Source: JBBRHH01 sp038222915
GTDB taxonomy: Bacteria > Planctomycetota > Phycisphaerae > Tepidisphaerales > Tepidisphaeraceae
NCBI GenBank assembly: GCA_038222915.1
Contig: JBBRHH010000009.1
Coordinates: forward strand, 1-26,186
Length of the DNA: 26,186 nucleotides
Direction of reading: 5' to 3'
Shown in pieces: positions 8,659-15,717 of the stretch. The position numbers were made by a program, and so were the translations under genes. Position 1 is the first letter of the stretch, and each line of letters begins with the position of its first letter. The notes beneath the pieces are model-generated. The model had not been told where the DNA came from and made no database searches. It was given only the letters and a program-made list of their open reading frames with translations.

Positions 8659-8757
8659 CGACCACTAACCGACCACCAACCGACCTGTAACCGACCATCA
8701 ATCGACCACCAACCGACCTGTGACCGACCAGTAAACGACTACTAACCGACCACCAAA
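8659..8757. repeat. 11-bp tandem repeat, CGACCACCAAC family
   Basis: Nine contiguous 11-bp units begin with CGAC: CGACCACTAAC, CGACCACCAAC, CGACCTGTAAC, CGACCATCAAT, CGACCACCAAC, CGACCTGTGAC, CGACCAGTAAA, CGACTACTAAC, CGACCACCAAA. Units 2-3 and 5-6 are nearly identical, showing a 33-bp higher-order period. A partial inverted copy (GGTCGTTGGTCG) sits just upstream at about 8640-8650. Confidence 0.92.
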
Positions 8758-8871
8758 CGACGAGGGGATGGAGAAGCAGTACGACGGCTGATTTGTGCGA
8801 TTCAGGGGAGGCCGGTTCGAACGTTTCGACGTTTCCGGGAAGGTTGGGGTAGACGGATGACGGGAGGGAAT

Positions 8872-8917
8872 GACCAAGGCCCAATGGCCAACAAAGGACC
8901 AAGTCCCAAGGTCCAAG
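8872..8917. repeat. Heptamer tandem repeat, GTCCAAG family
   Basis: Six 7-bp units in two runs of three, split by a 4-bp AAAG: GACCAAG, GCCCAAT, GGCCAAC, then GACCAAG, TCCCAAG, GTCCAAG. The CCAA core is invariant. Confidence 0.88.
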
Positions 8918-9262
8918 GGGTGGGGTGCCGGTTGGGTTTGGTGCACCGAGTGAACGTTGGGCGGATGGAATGTCCCTGATCATGGCGGACCCCTCGTGTT
9001 GTGCCGCGTCTTGCCGGCGGCAGGGGATGGCCGGTTTGGGCATCTGCTGCTGCTGGGATTGTATGTGGGTTGTTAGGGAAATGTCAATAGTGAAGTTTGA
9101 TTTTGTTGGATTTTATTTGAGGTGGATTTGATGCGAGAGTCTTGTGCGTGGCACGCGGTTGGGAAGCGTGGGTGGGCAGTGGACTTTGTCGGCGATGAGA
9201 GGCTATCTTGATTGCTGGCTTCGATGGAAGCTTGGTCTGAATTTCAGTAACCGAGGTGCGGC

Positions 9263-9607
9263 ATGGCGAGTGGGCTGGTGATTGAACGGGACGAGAGGGG
9301 TGGCATTCCTATGGCCGAGTGGGAGGGTAATTTGGCAGCGTCTTCGGTTGTGGTTGCGACGCCGCCGCGGATTGGGATTAATCCGTTTACCAAGGTGGAG
9401 CATGTATTCCGCGCGCCTGCGGGCTCGGCGGGGTTTTCGACGGCCGGTGGCGATTGCTCCGTTAAATATCGTGAGGGGAAATTGATTGTTACTGGAGCTA
9501 CCAAATCTGCATTGGCGGTGGTTACCGATATTGCGCGGGGCTTGAATGCCGCGGTGATTGTGGAGGGGGATGAGTCGGAACTGCTGGATGCGTGGGAGGG
9601 TGAATAG
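9263..9607 (+). CDS. Small hypothetical protein
   Basis: A 114-residue protein with no recognised family. ATG at 9263 follows a modest GAGGTG. It has no signal peptide or membrane segment; strands are predicted around GLVIERDERGG and KLIVTGATKSALAVV, and a single Cys is present. The C-terminal half (a VKY-x-KLIVTGATKSALAVVTDIARGL run, then AAVIVEGDESELL) could be a small alpha/beta domain. It is 62 bp upstream of the SRPBCC gene on the same strand, and may be cotranscribed with it. It could be spurious, but its plus-strand codon pattern matches neighbouring genes. Confidence 0.55.
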   Translation: MASGLVIERDERGGIPMAEWEGNLAASSVVVATPPRIGINPFTKVEHVFRAPAGSAGFSTAGGDCSVKYREGKLIVTGATKSALAVVTDIARGLNAAVIVEGDESELLDAWEGE

Positions 9608-9669
9608 GCGGTGTTTGACGGATCGGGTGTGGAGAAGATCGCGCACTGTCATTTTTTGCGGAGCTTCGC

Positions 9670-10128
9670 ATGCGCACAGTGACAGTTTCGACTTGGATCG
9701 GCGCGCCGGTTGCGGTTTGCTTTGATCTTGCGCGGAGTGTGGAGGCTCATTTGAAGTCGACGGCCGGGAGTGGGGAGCGGGTGGTGGGCGGGGTGTCGGC
9801 CGGTCTGCTTGGGCTGGGGGATGAGGTGACTTGGGAGGGGAAGCATTTTGGGATTAAGCAGCGGTTTACCAGCCGGATTACGCGGTTTGAGCCGCCTTGT
9901 TTTTTTCAGGATCGGATGATTGATGGGGCGTTTGCGTTTTTTGAGCATGATCATTTTTTTGAGGAGAAGGATGGGGGGACGGTGATGCGGGATGTGGTGG
10001 CGTTTCGTGCTCCGTATGGGTTGGTCGGGTGGGGTGTTGAGCGGTTGTTGCTTGCGCGCCATTTGCGGCGGTTTCTGAGGGACCGGGGTGCGGCGCTGAA
10101 GGTGATGGCGGAGGGCGCGCGGCGTTGA
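9670..10128 (+). CDS. SRPBCC-family (START-like) protein
   Basis: A 152-residue protein. The opening TVTVSTWIGAPVAVCFDLARSVEAH, the central GDEVTWEGKHFGIKQRFTSRI stretch, the phrase RFEPPCFFQDRMIDGAFAFFEHDHFFEE, and the C-terminal long helix (LVGWGVERLLLARHLRRFLRDR) fit the helix-grip fold of polyketide cyclase/SRPBCC proteins, which bind hydrophobic ligands. Close relatives are annotated as cyclase/dehydrase or cell-division inhibitor-like proteins. Its ligand and role here are unknown. It is cytoplasmic and lacks a signal peptide. Confidence 0.82.
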   Translation: MRTVTVSTWIGAPVAVCFDLARSVEAHLKSTAGSGERVVGGVSAGLLGLGDEVTWEGKHFGIKQRFTSRITRFEPPCFFQDRMIDGAFAFFEHDHFFEEKDGGTVMRDVVAFRAPYGLVGWGVERLLLARHLRRFLRDRGAALKVMAEGARR

Positions 10129-10239
10129 TGTTTCGGAATCGAATGTGGTGGGCGAGTACGCGCCAGTACACTTACCCTGCTTTGGGGCTCGAATTGACAG
10201 CGCGAGGCCGCGGGACGAAAACTTTTATCGAAGGAGACT

Positions 10240-10494
10240 GTGGTTAATCTCAATATTTCACTATCCGACGAATTGAATGCGGCGGCCGAGGCGCAGGCGC
10301 GCCAGGTGGGATTTTCGAGCGTTAATGATTATGTCCGGGCGATCATTTCGGCTGGTTCGGAAGCGGTCTTGCCGGAAGACTGGGAAGCACGGGCTATTAG
10401 AGGTCTTGATAGTCCGGGTAAGGAAATGACTTCTTCGGATTGGGCTGAGAAGCGAGCGCATTTGGAGCGTTGGTTCGAGTCAGAAAAGGGCTGA
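10240..10494 (+). CDS. ParD-like ribbon-helix-helix antitoxin (no toxin partner seen)
   Basis: An 84-residue protein with a GTG start three bases after AAGGAG. The N-terminus (NLNISLSDELNAAAEAQ, then VGFSSVNDYVRAIISAG) fits a ribbon-helix-helix DNA-binding fold, and the C-terminus ends in a DWAEKRAHLERWF helix like those by which ParD antitoxins bind ParE toxins. However, no toxin-like frame follows within the 100 bp before the convergent minus-strand gene at 10598, nor precedes it. It is therefore an orphan antitoxin or a small regulator. Its codon use is more even than that of its G-rich neighbours, which hints at acquisition. Confidence 0.75.
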   Translation: MVNLNISLSDELNAAAEAQARQVGFSSVNDYVRAIISAGSEAVLPEDWEARAIRGLDSPGKEMTSSDWAEKRAHLERWFESEKG

Positions 10495-10579
10495 CGAATT
10501 GCGGGGGCGTAGTGCGGATCGAGCGGGGTGCGCGTGACGATAGGCGGGAATCGTGATGGCCTTTTCTTGTGGGTGATGA

Positions 10580-10593
10580 TTTCAAATTTGAGG
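10580..10593. repeat. Heptamer pair TTTCAAA TTTGAGG
   Basis: Two 7-bp words abut here and recur in the same order, with a third word inserted, at 12849-12869. This is minor evidence for the same heptamer tendency seen at 8230-8917. Confidence 0.5.
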
Positions 10594-10597
10594 ATTT

Positions 10598-10876
10598 TCA
10601 GCAGAGGCCGTGGTCGGCGATCCACCAAATGGTGAGGGCGATGATGCCGGCGTTTAGGATCATGCCGAGTAGGGAGAGGTTCCATTCGCTGGTTCGGCTG
10701 GGGGAGGCGAATAGGCCGCATAGGCCGCATAGGCCGATGAGGAAACCCAGGGGCGACATGAGAGCGCCGATGGTGCCCACTCGGTTGAGGCCGAATGCAA
10801 ACCCGACGGCGAAAACTGATGTGCAGGCGATGGAGGCGATGGCGAAGCGCGTGCCTGGTGCGGCTCGGTTGATCAT
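10598..10876 (-). CDS. Small membrane protein
   Basis: A 92-residue protein with three likely hydrophobic segments (FAIASIACTSVFAVGFAFGL; SPLGFLIGLCGLCGLFA; LLGMILNAGIIALTIWWIA), so it is an integral membrane protein. It starts at 10876 inside the ATGA overlap with the stop of the preceding dehydrogenase gene, which implies translational coupling. No family is recognised. The CGLCGL repeat is encoded by a 9-bp tandem repeat. Confidence 0.78.
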   Translation of the reverse strand: MINRAAPGTRFAIASIACTSVFAVGFAFGLNRVGTIGALMSPLGFLIGLCGLCGLFASPSRTSEWNLSLLGMILNAGIIALTIWWIADHGLC

Positions 10877-11829
10877 GGGTTTACTACGTTGATTGGACTG
10901 TTGGCCTGGAAGGCGGCGATGTTTTTGGCGGTGGAGTGCATGAGACGTTTTCGGGCGGCTACGCTGCCCCAGGCCATGTGGGGGGTGATGATGCAGTTGG
11001 GGATGTTGAGGAGCGGGTGGGCGGCGGGGATGGGTTCTGTTGATACCACGTCCACGGCTGCGCCGGCGATTTGATTGGACTTGAGAGCCTGGGCTAGGTC
11101 GGGTTCGTTGATCAGGCCGCCTCTTGCGGTGTTGATCAGGAACGCGCTGGGTTTCATTTTGGAGAGCAGGTCGGCGTTGACCATCTGGGCGTTGGTGGTG
11201 GCGAGGGGGCAGTGGAGGGTGACGGCGTCGGATTGCTGGAAGAGGGTTTGGAGGTCTACGAATTCGAAGGGTGAATAGGTTGGGGGTGATTTGCCCTGGC
11301 CGGTGGCGATGATGCGCATGCCGAGGGCGTGGGCGATTTCTCCAACGGCGCGGCCTATCCGGCCGAAGCCGACGATGCCGAGGGTTAGGCCAGCGAGTTC
11401 GATTTGCGGGGTTTTCCAGAAGGCGAAGTCGCGGCATTTGGTCCATTCGCCTTCGTGGACGGCGCGGTTGTGGAGGCCGATGTGGTGGGCGAGTTCGAGG
11501 AGGAGTGCGATGGTGAACTGGGCGACGGACTGGGTGCCGTATTCGGGGACGTTGGAGACGAGGATATTGCGCGCCTTAGCGGCGGCGGTATCGACCATGT
11601 TGTAGCCGGTGGCGGTGACGGCGATGAAGCGGAGGGTGGGGACGGCGGCGATGGTTTCGGCGCTGAGGGTGGCTTTGTTGGTGATGACTATGTCTGCGCC
11701 GGCCATACGGGCCGGGATTTGGGAGGTGGAGCTGCGGGAGTGGACGACGAGGTGGCCGAGGGAGGCGATGGGGTCCCAGGAGTTGTCGCCGGGGTTTAGG
11801 GTTTGGCCGTCGAGGGCGACGATTTTCAT
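10873..11829 (-). CDS. D-2-hydroxyacid dehydrogenase
   Basis: A 318-residue NAD(P)-dependent dehydrogenase of the 2-hydroxyacid (glycerate/hydroxypyruvate, phosphoglycerate) superfamily. The start at 11829 lies within the ATGA overlap with the DUF309 stop; an 85-codon upstream extension is a shadow. It has the nucleotide-binding GFGRIG at 154-159, and catalytic Arg236 (NTARGG), Glu265 (VSTEP) and His284 (TPHMAWGS). The substrate domain carries VTATGYNMVD. The end of the second Rossmann strand (IIATGQG) has no acidic residue, the usual NAD(H) marker, so NADP(H) use is possible. The top match by eye is glycerate dehydrogenase/hydroxypyruvate reductase, but the true substrate cannot be read from sequence. 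Confidence 0.9.
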   Translation of the reverse strand: MKIVALDGQTLNPGDNSWDPIASLGHLVVHSRSSTSQIPARMAGADIVITNKATLSAETIAAVPTLRFIAVTATGYNMVDTAAAKARNILVSNVPEYGTQSVAQFTIALLLELAHHIGLHNRAVHEGEWTKCRDFAFWKTPQIELAGLTLGIVGFGRIGRAVGEIAHALGMRIIATGQGKSPPTYSPFEFVDLQTLFQQSDAVTLHCPLATTNAQMVNADLLSKMKPSAFLINTARGGLINEPDLAQALKSNQIAGAAVDVVSTEPIPAAHPLLNIPNCIITPHMAWGSVAARKRLMHSTAKNIAAFQANSPINVVNP

Positions 11830-12230
11830 GTGGGTTCTCCGTCCGTGGATTGCAATTGGATTTGGGGTGTGAGCGCGTAGTCGATGTGAACTTCGCCTTT
11901 GGCGGGCAATGGGTTGGCGGCGAGGACCGGGGAGAGGGTCTCTTCCATTTTGGCAAGGAAGGCGGTGAGGTTCAGGCCCATGAAGAAGCGGGGGACGTCG
12001 CGGAGGCGGGATTGGTAGCTGCGATGGAGGGCGACGACGCCGTGGGGGTTGGAGCGTCGGTAGTGTTCGAGGGCGACGGCGCACTGGATGAGGCCCTGGA
12101 AGTATTGGCGCTTGAGGCCGGTGGAGATGCGCCAGAGATCTTCCCAGACCTCGTGGGCCTCGAAGTATTCGTGCTGATTGAACAGTCGGATACCTTCCAG
12201 ATACAGCTTGTTTTCTTCCTCCGAAGACAT
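11826..12230 (-). CDS. DUF309 domain protein
   Basis: A 134-residue cytoplasmic protein. Its N-terminal half carries the DUF309 signature: FNQHEYFEAHEVWEDLW (residues 17-33), followed by KRQYFQGLIQCAVALEHYRR and a helix with LHRSYQSRL. The family is an all-helical bundle whose conserved His and Glu/Trp residues suggest a binding site, but its activity is not established. ATG at 12230 has no strong ribosome-binding site. The stop overlaps the dehydrogenase start by four bases and the gene follows GNAT by 26 bp, so all sit on one transcript. Confidence 0.88.
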   Translation of the reverse strand: MSSEEENKLYLEGIRLFNQHEYFEAHEVWEDLWRISTGLKRQYFQGLIQCAVALEHYRRSNPHGVVALHRSYQSRLRDVPRFFMGLNLTAFLAKMEETLSPVLAANPLPAKGEVHIDYALTPQIQLQSTDGEPT

Positions 12231-12256
12231 GACTGATATTTCTGGTTGAGAACCGG

Positions 12257-12763
12257 TCACTCCTTCTTCTGTTTGGACTCCTGGGTGTAGAGGTCGAGGT
12301 AGAAGTAGAGGAGATTTTTGCTGCCGACGTTGCGGTCGCGCGAGAGCTTGAAGTGGAACTTTTCGAAGAGTTTTACGGCGGGCTCGCGCTCCATGAAGGT
12401 GTCGAGCTTGATCTTGAGATATTGGTGATCCTGGCAGAAGCGGACGGCGGTTTCGACGAGCATGGTGCCGATGCCGCGGCGGCGATGGTCGGCGCGGACG
12501 CGGAGGCGGCGGATTTCGCCTTCGTCGTCTTCGTAGTGCTGGACGCCGATCATGCCGACGATATCGCTGCCGGGGACTTGGGCGACCCAGCAGTGGCTGC
12601 CGGGGCTGCTCATGTAGGCGGCTTGGATGTCGTCGATGTCCATGCCGGTGTCGTTGTCGGCGATTTGGCCGCCGATGAGGCCTTCGAGATAGAGATGGCG
12701 GCATGCGTCGGCGTCGGCCGGCTGGAACGAGCGGATGACTGGATGGGCGAGGCCTTGTTGCAC
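12257..12763 (-). CDS. GNAT-family N-acetyltransferase
   Basis: A 168-residue GCN5-related acetyltransferase. The acetyl-CoA-binding motif A is clear: LRVRADHRRRGIGTMLVE (R-R-x-G-I-G), followed by the B motif region HQYLKIKLDTFMEREPAVKLFEKFHF. It starts at a GTG at 12763 as no in-frame ATG precedes the N-terminal IRSFQPADADAC strand. The acceptor (small molecule, peptide or protein) is unknown. First gene of a four-gene minus-strand group with DUF309, D-2-hydroxyacid dehydrogenase and a small membrane protein. Confidence 0.88.
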   Translation of the reverse strand: MQQGLAHPVIRSFQPADADACRHLYLEGLIGGQIADNDTGMDIDDIQAAYMSSPGSHCWVAQVPGSDIVGMIGVQHYEDDEGEIRRLRVRADHRRRGIGTMLVETAVRFCQDHQYLKIKLDTFMEREPAVKLFEKFHFKLSRDRNVGSKNLLYFYLDLYTQESKQKKE

Positions 12764-12848
12764 AGGACTATAGTAGCAGCAGTGGCGGGAGAATCGAAAG
12801 GTGAGGAGTTGCGAGGCGGACTCAGATTTGGATTACGAATCTCAAGTA

Positions 12849-12869
12849 TTTCAAATTTCGAATTTGAGG
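12849..12869. repeat. Heptamer tandem TTTCAAA TTTCGAA TTTGAGG
   Basis: Three 7-bp words in a row in the gap between the GNAT gene and the minus-strand phosphodiesterase gene. The central part (TCAAATT TCG AATTTGA) is also a 7-bp inverted repeat, so it can form a hairpin behind the 3' end at 12876. Confidence 0.6.
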
Positions 12870-12875
12870 GGGATT

Positions 12876-13370
12876 TTATCGGCGGGATTCGATGGTGAGG
12901 AATTCGAGGATGTTTTTGGAGAGGTCGAGCAGGGCTACGCTTTTTACGGCGGCGCGCTGGAGTGCCCCAGGGTTGATGTGGCGGGTTTTGCCGACGTGGA
13001 TGTCGCGCTGGACGTGGGTGTGGCCCTGGAAGAGGTAATCGTGTTGCTGTTCGGTGAGGATGCGGTCGCGGAGTTTGGCGTCGTCACCGTGGGTGAAGGC
13101 GATGCGTTTTTCGTCGAGGGTGAGATCGCCGAAGACGCCGTAGCATTGGATGTCGAGGGATTGGGCGTAGCGTTGAAGGGCGAGGCGGTCGAAATCGCAA
13201 TTGCCCCAGACGAAGGCGGCGGGGAGGCCGGCGAGGTGGTCGAGCATGGAGGGGGAGCAGATGTCGCCGCAGTGGACGAAGAATTGTGCGCCGCGTTGCT
13301 GGAGGAGTGCGACGGCGGCGGCGAGTGCGGGGGCGTTGTCGTGGGAGTCGCTGAGGATGCCGAGGAGCAT
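12876..13370 (-). CDS. YfcE/MJ0936-type metallophosphoesterase
   Basis: A 164-residue calcineurin-like phosphoesterase. The metal and phosphate ligands are all visible: Asp8 and His10 (LSDSHDN), Asp36 (HCGD), Asn57 (WGNCD), His94 (THGDD), and His117 and His119 (QGHTHVQRD), ending with INPGAL. The short single-domain size matches YfcE/MJ0936 phosphodiesterases that cleave phosphodiester bonds with a divalent metal. The start at 13370 was chosen because the LLGILSDSH strand begins the fold; an upstream in-frame ATG at 13406 would add 12 residues. It is divergent from the gene at 13583. Confidence 0.93.
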   Translation of the reverse strand: MLLGILSDSHDNAPALAAAVALLQQRGAQFFVHCGDICSPSMLDHLAGLPAAFVWGNCDFDRLALQRYAQSLDIQCYGVFGDLTLDEKRIAFTHGDDAKLRDRILTEQQHDYLFQGHTHVQRDIHVGKTRHINPGALQRAAVKSVALLDLSKNILEFLTIESRR

Positions 13371-13582
13371 TGGGTAGATGGTGTGCGGGGCGTCAGGAAA
13401 TTGCAATGTTGTCGAGGCGTGGGAGGTGGAGGGCGAAGACGAGCTTCGTCCATACGTGGGGCGTCGGAAAGCGGGAGGGCGTATTTGGGTGAGACGCAGA
13501 TCCTTCAGTTGCTATCGCTCCATCAGGATGGGGGGATGCTTGCAGGTTTTGGTGGGATGTAGCACACTCTTAATCCCGGGAT

Positions 13583-14107
13583 ATGAATCTATTTCTTGCC
13601 ATCGCTGAACTGAAGGATTCCTGGCCAGTCTATGCGCTGGGGGCGGCCACGCTTTTTTATGTGGTTGTGATGCGGCCAATGATGAAGAAGAAGAAAGACC
13701 CGCTGGACGACAAGCCGAAGGTGAGTCTGGCTCAGCAGCGGGCGGTGGAACGGGAGATGAGCAATTTGCTGGTGGAGTTGTCGGAGATGGCGCGGCAGGT
13801 GACGGCGCAACTAGATACGCGGTCGGCGAAGCTGCAGGCGCTGATGGATGATGCGAACCGGCTGATAGCGCGGCTGGAAGAGTTGACGGATAGTGAGATT
13901 CATGTGGATGGGGTGCCGGTCTATTCGCCGCGGGGCGGGCCGCCGGAGATTGATGCTTATGAGAAGTTGGCGGCTTCGGGGGGTGGGGTGCAGCATGAGG
14001 ATGTTTATGCGCTGGCGGATGGGGGGCGGAGTGCGCCGGAGATTGCGCAGCAGCTTTCGCGGCCTCGGGGTGAGGTGGAGTTGATTTTGGCGCTTCGGCC
14101 AAAGTAG
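13583..14107 (+). CDS. Membrane-anchored coiled-coil protein with DUF2802-like C-terminus
   Basis: A 174-residue protein with one N-terminal transmembrane segment (WPVYALGAATLFYVVVM, 14-30) followed by a basic stop-transfer patch (RPMMKKKKD). A coiled-coil region rich in Leu/Ala/Glu follows (about 48-100), and the C-terminal 38 residues (EDVYALADGGRSAPEIAQQ, then RGEVELILALRPK) resemble the helix-turn-helix-like end of DUF2802/SwrB-type proteins. The topology puts that end in the cytoplasm. Function unknown; neighbours offer no pathway. Confidence 0.8.
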   Translation: MNLFLAIAELKDSWPVYALGAATLFYVVVMRPMMKKKKDPLDDKPKVSLAQQRAVEREMSNLLVELSEMARQVTAQLDTRSAKLQALMDDANRLIARLEELTDSEIHVDGVPVYSPRGGPPEIDAYEKLAASGGGVQHEDVYALADGGRSAPEIAQQLSRPRGEVELILALRPK

Positions 14108-14162
14108 TTGGGATGGGGGTATAGGGGGAAAATCGACGTTTGGGGCTTCCTCCGGTACAAGT

Positions 14163-15599
14163 GTGGGTGTGAACGTTTTCTGGAAGATTGTTGCCACCCT
14201 TGGTTTGGTGGTTTTAAACGGATATTTCGTCGCGTGCGAATTTTCGGCGGTCAGTGCGCGCCTTAGCAGGCTGGAGCTTGAAGCGCAGAACAGCATTCTT
14301 GCGCGGATTGCGCTGACGGTGAAGCGGCGGCTGGTGCTGTTTCTTTCGGCCACGCAGTTGGGGGTGACGCTGGCTAGCCTTGGGCTGGGTGCGGTGACGG
14401 AGCCGTTGGTGGCGACGATGCTGCATCCGCTGCTGGTGTTTTTGCGGGTGCCGGACGCGGATGAGGTGGCGGTGGCGTTTACGGTGTCGTTTGGGATCAG
14501 CACGATGCTGCACATTATCCTGGGCGAGCAGGTGCCCAAGAACTGGGCGATTCGGTATAGCGATAAGGTGCTGCCGTTTCTGGCCCCCCCACTGGTTGGA
14601 TTTACGTATCTATTTTTTCCGGTGATCTGGTCATTGAGCTTTTTGACCAAGGGGAGTTTGCGGATGCTGGGGATGCCGGTGTCGGATGGGATTCATGGAG
14701 AGATTCCGCACTCGGCGGAGGAATTGCGGACACTGGTGGTGGAGGGAATTGCGCAGGGGACGGTGGCGGGCGGGAGTGAGGAGATCTTGGAGAGTGCGTT
14801 TGATTTTGGGGATTTGAAGGTGCGGCAGATTATGACGCCGCGGCCGCAAGTGGCGTGGCTGACGCTGGACCAGCCGATCGGCGAGGTGCTGCGGATTGTG
14901 CAGAAGAGCGAGTTTACGCGGTTTCCGCTTTGTGATGGGGATCTTGATCATGTGGTGGGGCTGGTGCACATGAAGGATCTTTTTACGCACTTAAAGTTGA
15001 TTCCGGGGCGGCTGCGGTTTTCGGATGAGAAGACGCCGGACGGGGAGGCGATTGCGATTGCGAATGGGTTGCCTGGGTCGGCGGTGCATGTGATTGGGTC
15101 GGGGGATATTGATCTGCGGAAGGTGAAGCACGACGTGCTTTTTGTGCCGGACATGCTGGCGGTGCCGAAGTTGTTGCGGCAGTTTCAGACGAGCCACGTG
15201 CATATGGCGATTGTGGTGGATGAATATGGAACGACGCAGGGGATTGTGACGCTGGAAGATGTGCTGGAGGAGATTGTCGGGGAGATTGAGGATGAGTTTG
15301 ATGCATCGTCGCCGGCTACGTTTCTGGCGGAGGGGGAGAACTATCGGGTGAGCGGGCTGTTTCCGTTGCATGAGTTGCAGGATCGGCTGCCGAATCTGGA
15401 GATGGAGGATGGGGATGTGGACACGATCGGGGGGTATTTGATCAGCAAATTGGGGAGGTGGCCTCGGCCGGGGGATACGGTGCCGCTGGGGCCGTATGTG
15501 GGGCGGGTCATTTCGGTGCATCAGAAGCGGGTTGGGCAGGTGCTGATTACGCCGGCGACGCAGGAGGATGCACGGGCGGATGGGGCGGGGAAGGTGTGA
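14163..15599 (+). CDS. CNNM/HlyC-CorC family CBS-domain membrane protein
   Basis: A 478-residue (or 476 from the second GTG) inner membrane protein of the hemolysin C/CorC-like family, linked to Mg2+/Co2+ efflux. The DUF21/CNNM transmembrane domain spans about 3-200 with the family motif GEQVPKNWA (121-129). Two CBS repeats follow, one around 221-275 (RQIMTPRPQV, VVGLVHMKDL) and one around 320-382 (MAIVVDEYGTTQGIVTLEDV, EEIVGEIEDEFD), then a CorC_HlyC domain (about 388-465). A spacer of ~45 residues separates the two CBS units. The GTG start at 14163 has no strong ribosome-binding site, so the exact start is uncertain. Confidence 0.93.
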   Translation: MGVNVFWKIVATLGLVVLNGYFVACEFSAVSARLSRLELEAQNSILARIALTVKRRLVLFLSATQLGVTLASLGLGAVTEPLVATMLHPLLVFLRVPDADEVAVAFTVSFGISTMLHIILGEQVPKNWAIRYSDKVLPFLAPPLVGFTYLFFPVIWSLSFLTKGSLRMLGMPVSDGIHGEIPHSAEELRTLVVEGIAQGTVAGGSEEILESAFDFGDLKVRQIMTPRPQVAWLTLDQPIGEVLRIVQKSEFTRFPLCDGDLDHVVGLVHMKDLFTHLKLIPGRLRFSDEKTPDGEAIAIANGLPGSAVHVIGSGDIDLRKVKHDVLFVPDMLAVPKLLRQFQTSHVHMAIVVDEYGTTQGIVTLEDVLEEIVGEIEDEFDASSPATFLAEGENYRVSGLFPLHELQDRLPNLEMEDGDVDTIGGYLISKLGRWPRPGDTVPLGPYVGRVISVHQKRVGQVLITPATQEDARADGAGKV

Positions 15600-15717
15600 C
15601 CGAAGCGAGCGAACGCTGCGATAAGGGTGGGGAGTTTGATTGTGTTGATCGATGGAGAGGTTCCCTCTAGAGTTGGTGGGAATTCGTATGAATAGTGTTT
15701 TGGAGAGAGAGTCTGGA

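Larger units (their letters stand above)
8141..9262. other. Long intergenic region with several tandem repeats, no credible gene
   Basis: About 1.1 kb between two divergent genes. Open frames here are either extensions of the dehydrogenase or run through tandem repeats; none has a ribosome-binding site with a recognisable product. The stretch holds four short-period repeat blocks (8230-8271, 8511-8538, 8659-8757, 8872-8917) and a 10-bp direct repeat 21 bp apart (8449-8479). The promoters of the flanking genes must lie at its two ends, but no clear -35/-10 pair was identified. Confidence 0.7.

Noticed and set aside
8659..8757. Possible CRISPR array
   Set aside because: Units are contiguous 11-mers with no spacers, and no cas genes are nearby.
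8558..9043. 161-codon minus-strand frame in the repeat region
   Set aside because: It runs through the 11-bp and 7-bp repeats, which explains its repeated Gly-Arg-Leu-Val and Gly-Pro-Trp-like peptides; no ribosome-binding site or family match.
10569..10892. 107-codon plus-strand frame opposite the small membrane protein
   Set aside because: No ribosome-binding site and an Arg/Met-rich composition; the minus frame has clean membrane segments and ATGA coupling.
11830..12084. 85-codon N-terminal extension of the D-2-hydroxyacid dehydrogenase
   Set aside because: Arg/Pro-rich shadow of the DUF309 gene; the true start is the ATGA overlap at 11829.
15656..15668. AGAGG-TTC-CCTCT hairpin before the CysM-like gene as a riboswitch
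   Set aside because: Only a 5-bp stem; no T-box or S-box core motif was found.
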